DNA from: DATHTC01 sp963746805 | GTDB lineage: Bacteria; Actinomycetota; Thermoleophilia; Gaiellales; Gaiellaceae | Direction of reading: 5' to 3' | DNA length: 64,000 bases | Assembly: GCA_963746805.1 (NCBI GenBank) | Contig: CAVVCQ010000005.1 | Coordinates: 482,803 to 546,802 of the forward strand | Shown: positions 16,128 through 24,876 of the stretch, in pieces | How the letters are laid out: every line of letters starts with the position of its first letter | How positions within the stretch are numbered: position 1 is the stretch's first letter | The notes under the pieces: generated by a model | The model's input: the letters and a program-made list of their open reading frames with translations, nothing else | Databases searched by the model: none | What the model was told of the DNA's origin: nothing | Translations under genes and position numbers: made by a program

Positions 16128-16672
16128 TCGCGGAACTTCCCCTCGATGTCGTCGTTCACGTGGATGCCGCCGACGATGTGCCCGCAGACGAGCCTGCCGT
16201 TCCGGTCGAGGAAGTACGTCTCGGGCAGGCCGGTGAGGTCGTACGCACGCATCGTGTTCCCGGGCCCGTCGTGGACGATCGGGTACGAGATCCCGGTCTC
16301 GCGCGCGAACTTGCGCGCGTCGCCCTTGAAGTCCTGGGAGTCGATCCCGAGCACGACGAGGCCGTCGTCGCGGTGCTCGCGCCACGTCTCCTCGAGCACG
16401 GGGATCTCGTCCTTGCAGGGTGCGCACCACGAGGCCCAGAAGTTGATCACGGCCGGTTTCCCCCGCAGCGAGGCGAGCGACATCGTGCCCTCCTGGTCGA
16501 GCCGCGGCAGCTCGAAGTGCGGCGCGTCGACCGGCTCGCCGAGCGACAGCGCCTTCGCGATCCCGGCGCGCTGCTCCTCGCGCGTGACCTTCCAGACGAG
16601 CAGCACGAGCAGCGAGACGACGAGCCCGACCGCGCAGATCTGGGCGACGAGGCGCAGGCGGTCGAGCGTCAT
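16100..16672 (-). CDS. TlpA/CcmG-like membrane-anchored thiol-disulfide oxidoreductase
   Basis: 190 residues. One N-terminal membrane anchor (about 10-28) is followed by a thioredoxin fold with active site FWASWCAPCKDEIP, GIDSQDF and the cis-Pro region GLPETYFLD, all typical of CcmG/ResA. It probably reduces apocytochrome thiols, taking electrons from CcdA. Start ATG 16672 overlaps the upstream L,D-transpeptidase stop (ATGA). Confidence 0.92.
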   Translation of the reverse strand: MTLDRLRLVAQICAVGLVVSLLVLLVWKVTREEQRAGIAKALSLGEPVDAPHFELPRLDQEGTMSLASLRGKPAVINFWASWCAPCKDEIPVLEETWREHRDDGLVVLGIDSQDFKGDARKFARETGISYPIVHDGPGNTMRAYDLTGLPETYFLDRNGRLVCGHIVGGIHVNDDIEGKFRECVEQVLRS

Positions 16673-17700
16673 GCCCCGACGATGAACACCGTCGCGCCGA
16701 CGCGGAGCTGCGTGAACAGCCACTCCGCCTCGGGGATCGCCATCCGGATGCACCCGTGCGAGACGGAGTAGCCGATGGAGGCGGGGTCGGGCGTTCCGTG
16801 GATGCCGACGCCGGGCGAGGAGATCCCCATCCAGCGCGTTCCGAGCGGGTTCCCCGGGCCGGGCGGGATCGGCACCTCGTCCTTGGCCCAGTCGGAGTCC
16901 GGCGGGTACCACCACGGGTTCTTCCACATCGAGATGACGCGGAAGCGGCCGAGCGGCGTCGGGTACTGGGAGGAGCCGGTGGCGACTCGGAATGCCCGCT
17001 TCAGGCGCATCCCGCTGTAGAGCGAGAGCCCGTTCGAGCCGCGGCGGATGACCACGACGGGGCCGAAGCTCGCGCGCGTGACGGACGACCTCGTCGTCTT
17101 GAAGCGCAGCGCGACCGGCGCGCGCTGGTTGTCGCGCAGCGCTCTCACGATCGCGGCCGTCGCCGCGGGGCGGTCGAGCACGCGGCCCGGGACGTCCTTC
17201 GAGACGAAGGGGGCTAGCCGGCGCAGGACGACGCGTGAGTCCTGCGGCGCGCGGTCGAGCCGCTTGGCCACCTTCGCGACGTAGGCGCGAACCTTCCGCC
17301 CGTCGACGCGGACCGTGAGCGGGACGGCCGTGCCGGGTGGCGCCGTCCGCGCCCGCGCGACCGCGTTCTGGACGTAGGCGATCGCGCCGAGGCCAGCGGG
17401 CGCAGGCTGCAGCGTCTTTCCCGCGGCAGTCAGGACGAGCGGCGCCTCGAACGCGGTGCGGACGATCGACGAGGCCGCGTCGGGCGCGAGCCCGCTCACG
17501 TCCACGCCTCCGACGCTGACGCCGTCGGCAAGCACGCTCGGCACCGTGGTCGTCGGCGTCGTCGTGGTCGCGGTCGTCCCGGTCGTATCCGTTCCGGTGG
17601 TGGCAATCGCTGCGGCGACGTCCCCGGCCGCGAGCACGGCAGCCAGCGCCCCGGCGAGGGCGCAGACCGCTAGCACGAGGCCGAGACCCAGGCGCCTCAC
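16669..17700 (-). CDS. L,D-transpeptidase (YkuD) with N-terminal peptidoglycan-binding-like domain
   Basis: 343 residues from GTG 17700. A signal anchor (about 3-25) and a Thr-rich linker are followed by a domain with VGGVDVSGLAPDAASSIV (VanW/PG_binding_4-like) and the C-terminal YkuD domain. Its catalytic motif is HGTPDPASIGYSVSHGCIRM, with nucleophile Cys317 and the conserved His and Arg. It would make 3-3 cross-links in peptidoglycan or attach proteins to it outside the membrane. GTGA overlap with the GDPD gene upstream. Confidence 0.92.
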   Translation of the reverse strand: MRRLGLGLVLAVCALAGALAAVLAAGDVAAAIATTGTDTTGTTATTTTPTTTVPSVLADGVSVGGVDVSGLAPDAASSIVRTAFEAPLVLTAAGKTLQPAPAGLGAIAYVQNAVARARTAPPGTAVPLTVRVDGRKVRAYVAKVAKRLDRAPQDSRVVLRRLAPFVSKDVPGRVLDRPAATAAIVRALRDNQRAPVALRFKTTRSSVTRASFGPVVVIRRGSNGLSLYSGMRLKRAFRVATGSSQYPTPLGRFRVISMWKNPWWYPPDSDWAKDEVPIPPGPGNPLGTRWMGISSPGVGIHGTPDPASIGYSVSHGCIRMAIPEAEWLFTQLRVGATVFIVGA

Positions 17701-18479
17701 GCCGTCAGCGTAGCCGCAAGGACGCGGGGATCGTTCGAGACGATCCCGTCCACGCCGGCAGCCGAGAGCCGTGTGACGGTGCGCGGCTCGTCGACCGTCC
17801 ACGCCCACACGGCGGCCCCGTGGGCGTGGCAGCGCTCGATCACCGCACGGGTCGCGACGAGGTAGTGCAGCGTCGCCACCGTCGCCCCGGCGCGATCGAG
17901 GAGACCGCCGATGCGGCGCGGCAGCGTCGCGCGCATGGCGAGGAGGGCCGCGAGCACCGCGGGCGCGAGCGGCTTGCGCTGCGACACGCCGTAGCGGTCG
18001 AGCGGGTACGAGAACGCGCGCCGCAAGCCGGGCTCGGCCGTGCCCATCTCGACGAGGCTCCGCGCGAAGAAGGAGCTGACGAGCGAGCGGGCGACGACGC
18101 CGTGCCGGCGCAGCGCGTCCACGAGCGCGTGCTCGTAGCCGATCCACTTGACGTCGACGTGCAGCCCGACGTCCGTGCCCGAGAGGTACGCGAGCGCCTC
18201 GTCCAGCGTCGGCAGCTCCGGCGCGAGCTCGCGCAGCTCGGGGAGAGCGCTCGTGCCGACGCGCCCGCGCGCCTTCCCGTGCGTGAGCTCGAGCAGGTCG
18301 TCGGAGTGCGCGAGCACGAGGGTGCCGTCCGCGAGCGCGAGGACGTCGAACTCGATCACGTCCACGCCCTCCGCGACCGCGCGCTCGAGCGCCGCCAGCG
18401 TGTTCTCCGGCGCGAGCGCGGCGGCGCCACGGTGGCCGATGCGCCACGGCCGCCCGTCCTGGCGGAGCGCCTCGATCAC
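17697..18479 (-). CDS. Glycerophosphodiester phosphodiesterase
   Basis: 260-residue TIM-barrel GDPD from GTG 18479. The start of the barrel has IGHRGAAALAPENTLAALER (catalytic His and Glu) and VDVIEFDVLALADGTLVLAH (metal Glu/Asp, second His). The third metal ligand position reads HVDVKW, Asp instead of the usual Glu. No signal peptide, so it acts in the cytoplasm on glycerophosphodiesters from lipid turnover. GTGA overlaps on both sides. Confidence 0.9.
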   Translation of the reverse strand: MIEALRQDGRPWRIGHRGAAALAPENTLAALERAVAEGVDVIEFDVLALADGTLVLAHSDDLLELTHGKARGRVGTSALPELRELAPELPTLDEALAYLSGTDVGLHVDVKWIGYEHALVDALRRHGVVARSLVSSFFARSLVEMGTAEPGLRRAFSYPLDRYGVSQRKPLAPAVLAALLAMRATLPRRIGGLLDRAGATVATLHYLVATRAVIERCHAHGAAVWAWTVDEPRTVTRLSAAGVDGIVSNDPRVLAATLTA

Positions 18480-19987
18480 GACCCGGGCGCGGTCGGCAGC
18501 GGCGCCTCGTCGAAGTCGCCGCCCTCGACCGCGTACTCGATGATCATCTGGTCGGTCACCCACTCGACGGGCGCGTGGTCGTCCGTCCACGGCTTCGACG
18601 ACGGCCGCACCGGCTCCGAGAGCTGAGAACGCATCAGCGCCGCCAGCTCGTCCAGGCGCTCGTCCGGTGCCCGGCGCACGTCGTCGGACGGTGCCGTGAG
18701 CCCGATCACGATGTTGTTGAACTCGAGGACCGGCCAGATCCGCACCTCGGGGAAGACCGTCGCGAGCGTGCCCGACAACTCCTCGACGAGCCGCCGGTCG
18801 CCGGGCACCGTCGCGACGTTGAGCGCGACGAGCCCGCCGGGCCGCAGGCGGCTGCGGACGAGCTCGAAGAACTCCTTCGTCGCGAGGTAGAACGGCACGT
18901 ACGGCTGGTGATACGCGTCGACGTAGACCAGGTCGTAGCGCGCGTCGGTGCGGCGCAGGAACGGCCGCGCGTCCTCGTCATACGCGTGGACACGAGGGTT
19001 GTCGGCGAGGCCGAACCAGCGGAAGGCCACGTCCGTGACGACAGGGTCGATCTCGACGCCGTCGACCTCGGTCGCCGGGTAGAAGGTGCCGAAGGCCCGC
19101 GCGACGGTGCCGCCCGCGTTGCCGAGGATCGCCGCCCGCGCCGGCTCCCGCTCGAGGAGCAGCGGCACGGTGAGGAACGTGTCCCACACGCCGCCGGTCA
19201 GCACCGTTTCGTCGCGCCAGACCGAGTGCACTGCCACGCCCTCGTTGAGGTAGAGGCGCCGCACGCCGTCGTTCTCCGTCACGCGGACGAACTGGTAGCG
19301 CGACTCGTCCTCGAACACGAGCCCCTCACCGCCGCGGATCGCGCCAGGCGGGATCGCGAGGAGGAGGACGACCGCCGCCGCGAGCACCAGCCAGCGGCGG
19401 CCGAGCAGCAGCGTGCCCGAAGCGACGAGCACGACGGCCGAGGCGAGCATCGTGCGCTGCGTCCCGATCAGAGGAATCAGCACAAGTGCCGGCAGGAACG
19501 TCCCGAGGAGCGAGCCGGCGGTCGAGAGTGCGTAGAGACGCCCGGCCGTCTGCCCTGCGGTGGTCACGTCGTCGACGGCGAGCCGGATCGCGAACGGCGA
19601 CACCATTCCCAGCAGGAACACCGGCGGCACGAACAGGAGCAGCGTCGCGAAGAACGAGCCGATCACGGCGCCGGCGGAGAGCTCGTCCAGCCCCTCCGAG
19701 GCGACGTCGAGGATCGGATCGGTGATGAACGGGATCGCCGCCACGATCAGGCCCGAGGCGACCACGAGCTGCCCGAGCAGGCGCGGGCTCGGCCGCCGGT
19801 CGGCCACCTTGCCGCCGATCCAGTAGCCGAGCGAGAGCGCGAGGAGGACGAGCCCGATGAGGTTCGCCCACACGATCGTGGAGGAGCCGAAATAGGGCGC
19901 GAGCAGCCGCGACGCGGAAATCTCCATCGCAAGCGTCCCCGTCCCCGCACCGAAGACGAGGAGCGAAAGTCGACGCTGCCGCGTCAC
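18476..19987 (-). CDS. Membrane-fused spermidine synthase-like protein
   Basis: 503 residues from GTG 19987. The first 230 residues hold about seven membrane helices (GTLAMEISASRLLAPYFGSS at the first helix, as in the family). The cytoplasmic C-terminal half is a Rossmann-fold aminopropyl/methyltransferase: AILGNAGGTVARAFGTFYP, VDGVEIDPVV, YDLVYVDAYHQPYVPF. In true spermidine synthases the GGGdG loop and an Asp pair bind dcSAM and putrescine; here GNAGG and DAYHQ depart from that, so the substrate may differ. Part of the overlapping operon. Confidence 0.85.
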   Translation of the reverse strand: MTRQRRLSLLVFGAGTGTLAMEISASRLLAPYFGSSTIVWANLIGLVLLALSLGYWIGGKVADRRPSPRLLGQLVVASGLIVAAIPFITDPILDVASEGLDELSAGAVIGSFFATLLLFVPPVFLLGMVSPFAIRLAVDDVTTAGQTAGRLYALSTAGSLLGTFLPALVLIPLIGTQRTMLASAVVLVASGTLLLGRRWLVLAAAVVLLLAIPPGAIRGGEGLVFEDESRYQFVRVTENDGVRRLYLNEGVAVHSVWRDETVLTGGVWDTFLTVPLLLEREPARAAILGNAGGTVARAFGTFYPATEVDGVEIDPVVTDVAFRWFGLADNPRVHAYDEDARPFLRRTDARYDLVYVDAYHQPYVPFYLATKEFFELVRSRLRPGGLVALNVATVPGDRRLVEELSGTLATVFPEVRIWPVLEFNNIVIGLTAPSDDVRRAPDERLDELAALMRSQLSEPVRPSSKPWTDDHAPVEWVTDQMIIEYAVEGGDFDEAPLPTAPGS

Positions 19988-22665
19988 GTTCGCTTGAGGA
20001 CGACGAGCGCGCAGTCGTCGGCCAGCTTGCCGTGCGCCCAGGAGCGGCAGTCCTCGATCACCGTGCGGGCGATCTGCTCGGCCGGCCGGTCGCGGTACTC
20101 CGAGAGCACGGCATCGAGGCGGTCGGAGCCGTAGAGCTCGCCGTCGCGCCGCGCCTCGACGACGCCGTCGGTGTAGACGACGACGAGCGAGCCGCGGTCG
20201 AGCACCGTGGCGAGCTCGTCGTAGGCCTGACCGGGCTCGATCCCGAGCGCGAGGCCGCTCGCGTCGAGCCCCTGGACGCTGCCGTCGGGGAGGACGAGGC
20301 GCGGCCGCGGGTGGCCGGCGCCGGCGCACTTCAGCTCCCCCGAGGCCGGGTCGACCGTGAGGAAGAGCATGGTGATGAACTTGCCCGGCGCGATCTCGCC
20401 GCAGACGACCTCGTTCGCCGCCGTGAGGAAGCCGCCGGGGTCGGGATGCTCGCGTGCGAGCGAGCGGAAGACGAACTTCGCCATGGCCATGTCCGCGGCC
20501 GCGTCGATCCCGTGCCCGGTCACGTCGCCGAGGACGACGGCGAGGCGTCCGTCGTCGAGCTCGAGATAGTCGTAGAGGTCGCCGCCGACGTCGACCACCG
20601 CCGAGGCCTCGTAGATTGCGCCGAGCTCGAGCCCCGGGAGGTCCGGCTGCGACCGCGGCAGCAGCGAGCGCTGCATCGTGTCGGCGAACTCCTTCTGGTG
20701 CTGGTACAGGCGGGCGTTGTCGATCGCGAGCGCTGCCTGCGCGGCCACCGACAGGCCCAGCTCGATGGTCTCCTTCGTGATCGGCCGGTCGGGATCGAGC
20801 GAGAGGAGCTTCAGGGTGCCGAGAAGCTCCGACGGGGTCGCGATCGGGAGGAGCACGGCGGTCGAGCCCTTCTCCAGGAACGGGACGAGCAGCGCGTGCG
20901 GCGGCCCGAGCCGCGTGGCCATTGCCGGGTCGAGCACGAGCGGCGAGCCGCTGCGGAAGGCACCCCAGGCCGGGATCCGCTCCATCCGCTGCGGGCGGCC
21001 GAGGATCGTCCGCAGCGCCTCGCCGACCCGCTCGTCGGCAACGTGGAGCGCACGCGGGACCAGCAGCTCGCCACGGGCGTCCGGCATGCGGATGACCGCG
21101 CCGTCGACCTCGAGCAGCTCGACCACGGTGCGCGCAACGGCGTCGAGCGTTTCCTGGAGCGAGAGGCTCTGCGCAAAGGAGCGGGAGATCTCGTACAGGG
21201 CGCTGCGCTCCCGCGCGGACTTCCGCTCGGAGGCGAGCGCCTGCTCCAGCTCCGCGCCCAGCTCCATCGCCTGCTCGTGCAGCCGCGCGTTCTGCACGGC
21301 GATGGCGAGCTGTGCGGCGATCGCGGCCACGAGCGTCTGCTCGTGCTCATTCGGGAAGCGGTCGCGCGGCGGGTAGACGGCGAGCAGGCCGGTTACCTCG
21401 TCGGGCAGCGCCAGGGGGACGGCGAGCGCCGCCTCGATCCCTGCCTCGGCGATGCGCGAGCGGTGCGCGATCAGCTCGCGCGCTCCGGTCATGTCGACAA
21501 CCGTGAGCAGACCGCGACCGCGATACGGCCCGAGGGCGAGCTCGAGCAGGCGTTCCGCCACCTGCAGGTGCGGCCCGGCCAACCCGCGCGAGCCGGCCGT
21601 CTCGAGCCGACCCTCCTCGCGCAGGTAGATCGCGACCTGGTCGGCACCGAGCAGCTCGACGATCCGGTCGAGCGTGGTCTCGAGCGCATGCGAGAGCGAG
21701 AGCTCCGCCTGCGCGCGCGCCACGAGTAGGAGCAGCTCGCGCGTGCGCTCGAGCTCGAGCGCGGCCGCCTTGCTGTGCTCCGAGGCCTTGAGCGCATGCG
21801 CCGCGCGGGCGGCGAACGCGCCGAGACGGCGGCTCACCGCCTCGGTCGGCGGCTCGGCGAAGCGGAGCTGGAGTGCCGCGGCGGGCGGCTGCCCGAGCGG
21901 CAGCGTGAGCCGTGTCCCACCGGTTGCGTCAGCCTGGCCGGCGAGCGCGTACGCCGCCTCGCGCTCCGCGTCGCCCGCATCCGGGTCGGCGGCGCCGAAC
22001 GAGGTCGCGGACTCGACGCCGTCGTCCCGACGCCGCCAGAGGGTCGCGCCCAGCGCGCCGGAGGCCTCGGCCGCGAGCCGGACGATCTCGCCCTCCGCCC
22101 GCTCGTCGTCGCGCCCGGCGGCGAGCGCGTCGCCCGCCACCTCGACGAGGCGGCCATCCCCGCCGACCCCGCCGCCGGCGCCGGCGAACGCCCTGATCGC
22201 GACGCCGGCCTGGGCGGCGGCGGCCCGGATCAGCGTCCGCTCGCCGACGTCGAACCCGGTGCGGCCGCGGTACACCTCGAGCAGCCCGACGACGCGCGAC
22301 GTCGCCGGAACGGGGACGACGAGGACCGCGCCCGCGCCGATCCGCCTGGCCGTCTCGCGCACCGCGGGAGGCGCGTCGTCGTCCTCGAGCTCCGCGTCCG
22401 GCGCGTCGCCCGAGGGAAGGCGGGAGCCCTCGAGCTCGGCAGCGAGCGCGCGCGAAGCGGCGGCGACGCCACGGGCGCCGAGGCGGCCCTCGCCGTCGGC
22501 GGCACGGACCACGACGAGGGTGGCCCCGACCGCGTCGGCGACGGCCTCCGCCAGCTCCGTGAGGACGGGCCCGAGGCTCTCGCCGTTCGCCACCGCGGCC
22601 CCGATGCGCGCGAGCGCCTCGAGCGGCGCCGCCGCGGCGGGCGCATCACGCTGCACCGTCTCCAT
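19984..22665 (-). CDS. Multi-GAF SpoIIE/PP2C-family serine phosphatase
   Basis: 893 residues. Several GAF-like sensory segments occupy about 15-660 (LGPVLTELAEAVADAVGATL; ETTLDRIVELLGADQVAIYL; LQETLDAVARTVVELLEVDG). A linker YQHQKEFADTMQRSLLPRSQ leads to the SpoIIE/RsbU phosphatase domain with metal Asp residues in VDVGGDLYDY and VLGDVTGHGIDAA, later VVYTDGVVEAR and ADDCALVVLK. Such proteins dephosphorylate anti-anti-sigma factors in partner-switching control; no such partner is in the window. It heads the minus-strand overlapping chain down to ccdA; its start lies 18 bases from a divergent small gene. Confidence 0.9.
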   Translation of the reverse strand: METVQRDAPAAAAPLEALARIGAAVANGESLGPVLTELAEAVADAVGATLVVVRAADGEGRLGARGVAAASRALAAELEGSRLPSGDAPDAELEDDDAPPAVRETARRIGAGAVLVVPVPATSRVVGLLEVYRGRTGFDVGERTLIRAAAAQAGVAIRAFAGAGGGVGGDGRLVEVAGDALAAGRDDERAEGEIVRLAAEASGALGATLWRRRDDGVESATSFGAADPDAGDAEREAAYALAGQADATGGTRLTLPLGQPPAAALQLRFAEPPTEAVSRRLGAFAARAAHALKASEHSKAAALELERTRELLLLVARAQAELSLSHALETTLDRIVELLGADQVAIYLREEGRLETAGSRGLAGPHLQVAERLLELALGPYRGRGLLTVVDMTGARELIAHRSRIAEAGIEAALAVPLALPDEVTGLLAVYPPRDRFPNEHEQTLVAAIAAQLAIAVQNARLHEQAMELGAELEQALASERKSARERSALYEISRSFAQSLSLQETLDAVARTVVELLEVDGAVIRMPDARGELLVPRALHVADERVGEALRTILGRPQRMERIPAWGAFRSGSPLVLDPAMATRLGPPHALLVPFLEKGSTAVLLPIATPSELLGTLKLLSLDPDRPITKETIELGLSVAAQAALAIDNARLYQHQKEFADTMQRSLLPRSQPDLPGLELGAIYEASAVVDVGGDLYDYLELDDGRLAVVLGDVTGHGIDAAADMAMAKFVFRSLAREHPDPGGFLTAANEVVCGEIAPGKFITMLFLTVDPASGELKCAGAGHPRPRLVLPDGSVQGLDASGLALGIEPGQAYDELATVLDRGSLVVVYTDGVVEARRDGELYGSDRLDAVLSEYRDRPAEQIARTVIEDCRSWAHGKLADDCALVVLKRT

Positions 22666-22683
22666 GCGGGCTCCATAGTGCCT

Positions 22684-22929
22684 ATGCTGCGACCGATGGC
22701 CCAGCCTGCGCGAACGCAGCAGAGCGAGGCGCCGCCTCCGGTCGACCCCACCGCCGTCAGGCGCGCGTACCGGCTGGAGCGGGCGAAGCGCCGGGCGCGT
22801 GTCGAGCGCGCGCAGGAGCGGCGGCTCGCGGCCTTCCGCTTCATCTCGGTGCTGCTCCTGCTGGCGGCGCTCTCGGCGCTGCTCGTGCTCACGATCTGGA
22901 ATCAGGTCGAGCGGCTCTTCGGCCTCTGA
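22684..22929 (+). CDS. Small basic single-pass membrane protein
   Basis: 81 residues (ATG 22684; a second ATG at 22696 is also possible). A Pro-rich start, an Arg-rich amphipathic stretch (YRLERAKRRARVERAQERRL) and one hydrophobic helix near the C-terminus (FISVLLLLAALSALLVLTIW). No known domain. Divergent from the phosphatase gene with 18 bases between. Confidence 0.6.
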   Translation: MLRPMAQPARTQQSEAPPPVDPTAVRRAYRLERAKRRARVERAQERRLAAFRFISVLLLLAALSALLVLTIWNQVERLFGL

Positions 22930-22968
22930 GGCGTCGGGCGACGGGGTCCGGGTCGCCCGGCCGTGGCC

Positions 22969-23181
22969 CTACGGGAACGGTTGCGCGCGGGTGAACGGCG
23001 TCCACGGACCCCGCTCCCACGCCTCGCCGCCGCACATCGGGCAGTTCGGCAACGTGGCCACGATCGCGACCCCGTAGCCGCACCCGCTGCACCGGAACTC
23101 GCCCTTCGCCCGGTCGCCGGCCGCGTAGAACTCGACGGCATCGCCCTCCTCGGGCGAGTCCCGCCGCGTCACGTCGATCAT
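22969..23181 (-). CDS. Small zinc-ribbon protein
   Basis: 70 residues from ATG 23181; an upstream start at 23268 in the same frame gives a poorly supported extension overlapping the divergent gene. Two CXXC pairs, CSGCGYG and CPMCGG, form a rubredoxin/zinc-ribbon knuckle. Role unknown; such proteins resemble small rubrerythrin-type or nucleic-acid-binding ribbons. Confidence 0.65.
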   Translation of the reverse strand: MIDVTRRDSPEEGDAVEFYAAGDRAKGEFRCSGCGYGVAIVATLPNCPMCGGEAWERGPWTPFTRAQPFP

Positions 23182-23249
23182 CCCTCCGACCCCTTTCCGG
23201 ATGCCCGGTCCAGGTGGCATCCGACCGCTCGTGTGCCCATACTGCGCGC

Positions 23250-23741
23250 GTGCAAACGCCGGAGCCATTTCCGCCGTCCGATCCGTACTTCGAACCCGAA
23301 CCGGAGCGGCCGGTGGCGCCCCTCCCCCGCAACGACGGCTTCTGGACGCTCGGCGAGCGGCTCACCTGGCTCGCGGGGCTCGTCCTCGCCATCTCGGCCT
23401 TCACCGGCTGGTACGTCGGCTCGGGCGAGGGCGGAATCACGCTCAGCGTCATCGGCTGGCACACCGGCACGCTCGGCATCCTCGTCTTCTTCATCGGCCT
23501 CGCCGTGCTGGCGCTGACCGCGGTGCGCGAGGCGGGCTGGGACCTCTTCTCGGTCGTCCCGGAGAGCCTCGTCACGATCGCGCTCGGCGCGCTCGCCACG
23601 ATCTTCGTGCTCATCCGCGTGATCGACATCCCCGACCGGTTCCTCCCCGCCGACGGCCGCGGGATCGGGATCTGGATCAGCCTCGTGGCGGCACTGGCCG
23701 TGATCGTCGCCGGGCTGCTGCAAGCAGCCGAGGAGCTATGA
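23250..23741 (+). CDS. Four-helix membrane protein, function unknown
   Basis: 163 residues from GTG 23250 (an in-frame GTG lies at 23214). A Pro-rich cytoplasmic start is followed by four hydrophobic helices (LTWLAGLVLAISAFTGWYVG; TLGILVFFIGLAVLALTAV; LVTIALGALATIFVLIRVI; GIWISLVAALAVIVAGLL). No conserved motif recognised. A -10-like CATACT lies 10 bases upstream. Its 3' end overlaps the convergent PAP2 gene by 65 bases. Confidence 0.65.
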   Translation: MQTPEPFPPSDPYFEPEPERPVAPLPRNDGFWTLGERLTWLAGLVLAISAFTGWYVGSGEGGITLSVIGWHTGTLGILVFFIGLAVLALTAVREAGWDLFSVVPESLVTIALGALATIFVLIRVIDIPDRFLPADGRGIGIWISLVAALAVIVAGLLQAAEEL

Positions 23742-24231
23742 GCCCGACGCCGACGCCGAGGACGGCGCCGGCGACGATGTCGGACGGGTAGTGGACGCCG
23801 ACGTACACGCGTGACCACGCGATCAGCGCCGCCAGCACGAAGAGGAGCGGCGCGATCCGCGCCGGTACGTAGCGCGCGAGCACGACGGCGGCCGCGAAGC
23901 TCGTCGCCGCATGTCCCGACGGAAGCGAGACGTCGAGCGTCGCCTGCCGGAGGGGATCCTGCTCGGGATGCGCGACGTACGGCCGCGGTCGGTCGGTGAG
24001 GAGCTTGACCGCTGTCGCGACGAGGTCCGCGAGCGCGACGCTGACGAGCGTCTCGAGCGCGGGCCACGGGTCGCGACGCCAGAACGTGACGAACGCGGCC
24101 AGGATGAGCCAGACCGCGCCGAGCGCGCCCGCGTAGGAGAGCCCGATGAAGACCTCGTCGAGCTCGTCGACGCGGTGCTCGACGACCCAGCGCTGCAGGT
24201 CGTCGTCGACGCCGACGAGGAGGGGCGTCAG
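23677..24231 (-). CDS. PAP2-family membrane phosphatase
   Basis: About 184 residues. The three PAP2 motifs are present: KLLTDRPRP (KX6RP), PSGHA, and SRVYVGVHYPSD (SRX5HX3D), with four to five membrane helices; it probably removes phosphate from an isoprenoid or lipid phosphate. No ATG, GTG or TTG exists at a sensible place: the frame runs back through the receiver gene, so translation may start at the CTG at 24231 overlapping that gene's TGA, by coupling. The 65-base convergent overlap with the membrane gene is unusual. Confidence 0.82.
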   Translation of the reverse strand: MTPLLVGVDDDLQRWVVEHRVDELDEVFIGLSYAGALGAVWLILAAFVTFWRRDPWPALETLVSVALADLVATAVKLLTDRPRPYVAHPEQDPLRQATLDVSLPSGHAATSFAAAVVLARYVPARIAPLLFVLAALIAWSRVYVGVHYPSDIVAGAVLGVGVGLIAPRLLAAARRRSRPVPPRG

Positions 24232-24827
24232 GCCCGCGTGGCGAGCATCTGCTTCGCCGACTCGATCAGCTGCTGCGGGTCGAACGGCTTGCCGATGAAG
24301 CCCTGCGCGCCGCGCTCGGTCGCGTCGGCCGCCGACTTCTCGTCGATCTTGCCGCTGAACATCAGCACCGGGATCGCGCCGACGCCGTGGCGCTCCTGCA
24401 CCCGGCGCAGCATCTCCCACCCGTCGACGCGCGGCATCATCACGTCGAGCAGGATCAGGTCGGGCGGCTCCTCCTCGAGCACCGCCAGCCCCTCGTCCGC
24501 GTTCGCCGCCTCGCGGACGGTGTAGCCCTCGAGCTCGAGGCTCGCGCGGACGAACCCACGCAGGCCGGCGTCGTCGTCGACGATCAGGACGAGCGGCCCG
24601 CCGCGGGTCGCCCCTCCCGGCCCGGAGCGCTCGAGGAAGACGTCGAGGTCGGAGCGGCGGTAGCGCCGGTGGCCGCCCGGCGTGTAGAAGGCCGGCAGCT
24701 TCTTCTGGTCCGACCACTTGCGGATCGTGCTCTGGGCGACGCCGAGGTACTTGGCGGCCTGCCCCAGCGTGAGCCAGTCGGATTCCCCCACGGGGCGCCT
24801 GGGACCGGTCGGGTCTCGGTAGGCCAT
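24228..24827 (-). CDS. BldC-like helix-turn-helix fused to a receiver domain
   Basis: 199 residues. Residues 18-65 are a MerR/BldC-type DNA-binding domain (WLTLGQAAKYLGVAQSTIRK, then FYTPGGHRRYRRSDLDVFL), and residues 78-197 a CheY-like receiver with acidic triad VLIVDDD, phospho-acceptor Asp128 in LILLDVMMPRVDGW and Lys in FIGKPFD. The DNA-binding part is N-terminal, the reverse of most response regulators. No kinase gene is adjacent. The PAP2 gene follows immediately. Confidence 0.88.
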   Translation of the reverse strand: MAYRDPTGPRRPVGESDWLTLGQAAKYLGVAQSTIRKWSDQKKLPAFYTPGGHRRYRRSDLDVFLERSGPGGATRGGPLVLIVDDDAGLRGFVRASLELEGYTVREAANADEGLAVLEEEPPDLILLDVMMPRVDGWEMLRRVQERHGVGAIPVLMFSGKIDEKSAADATERGAQGFIGKPFDPQQLIESAKQMLATRA

Positions 24828-24876
24828 CCTGCCTCGAATCTACCCAAAGCTGGCAGTTCCTGAACGGGAGGCGCTT

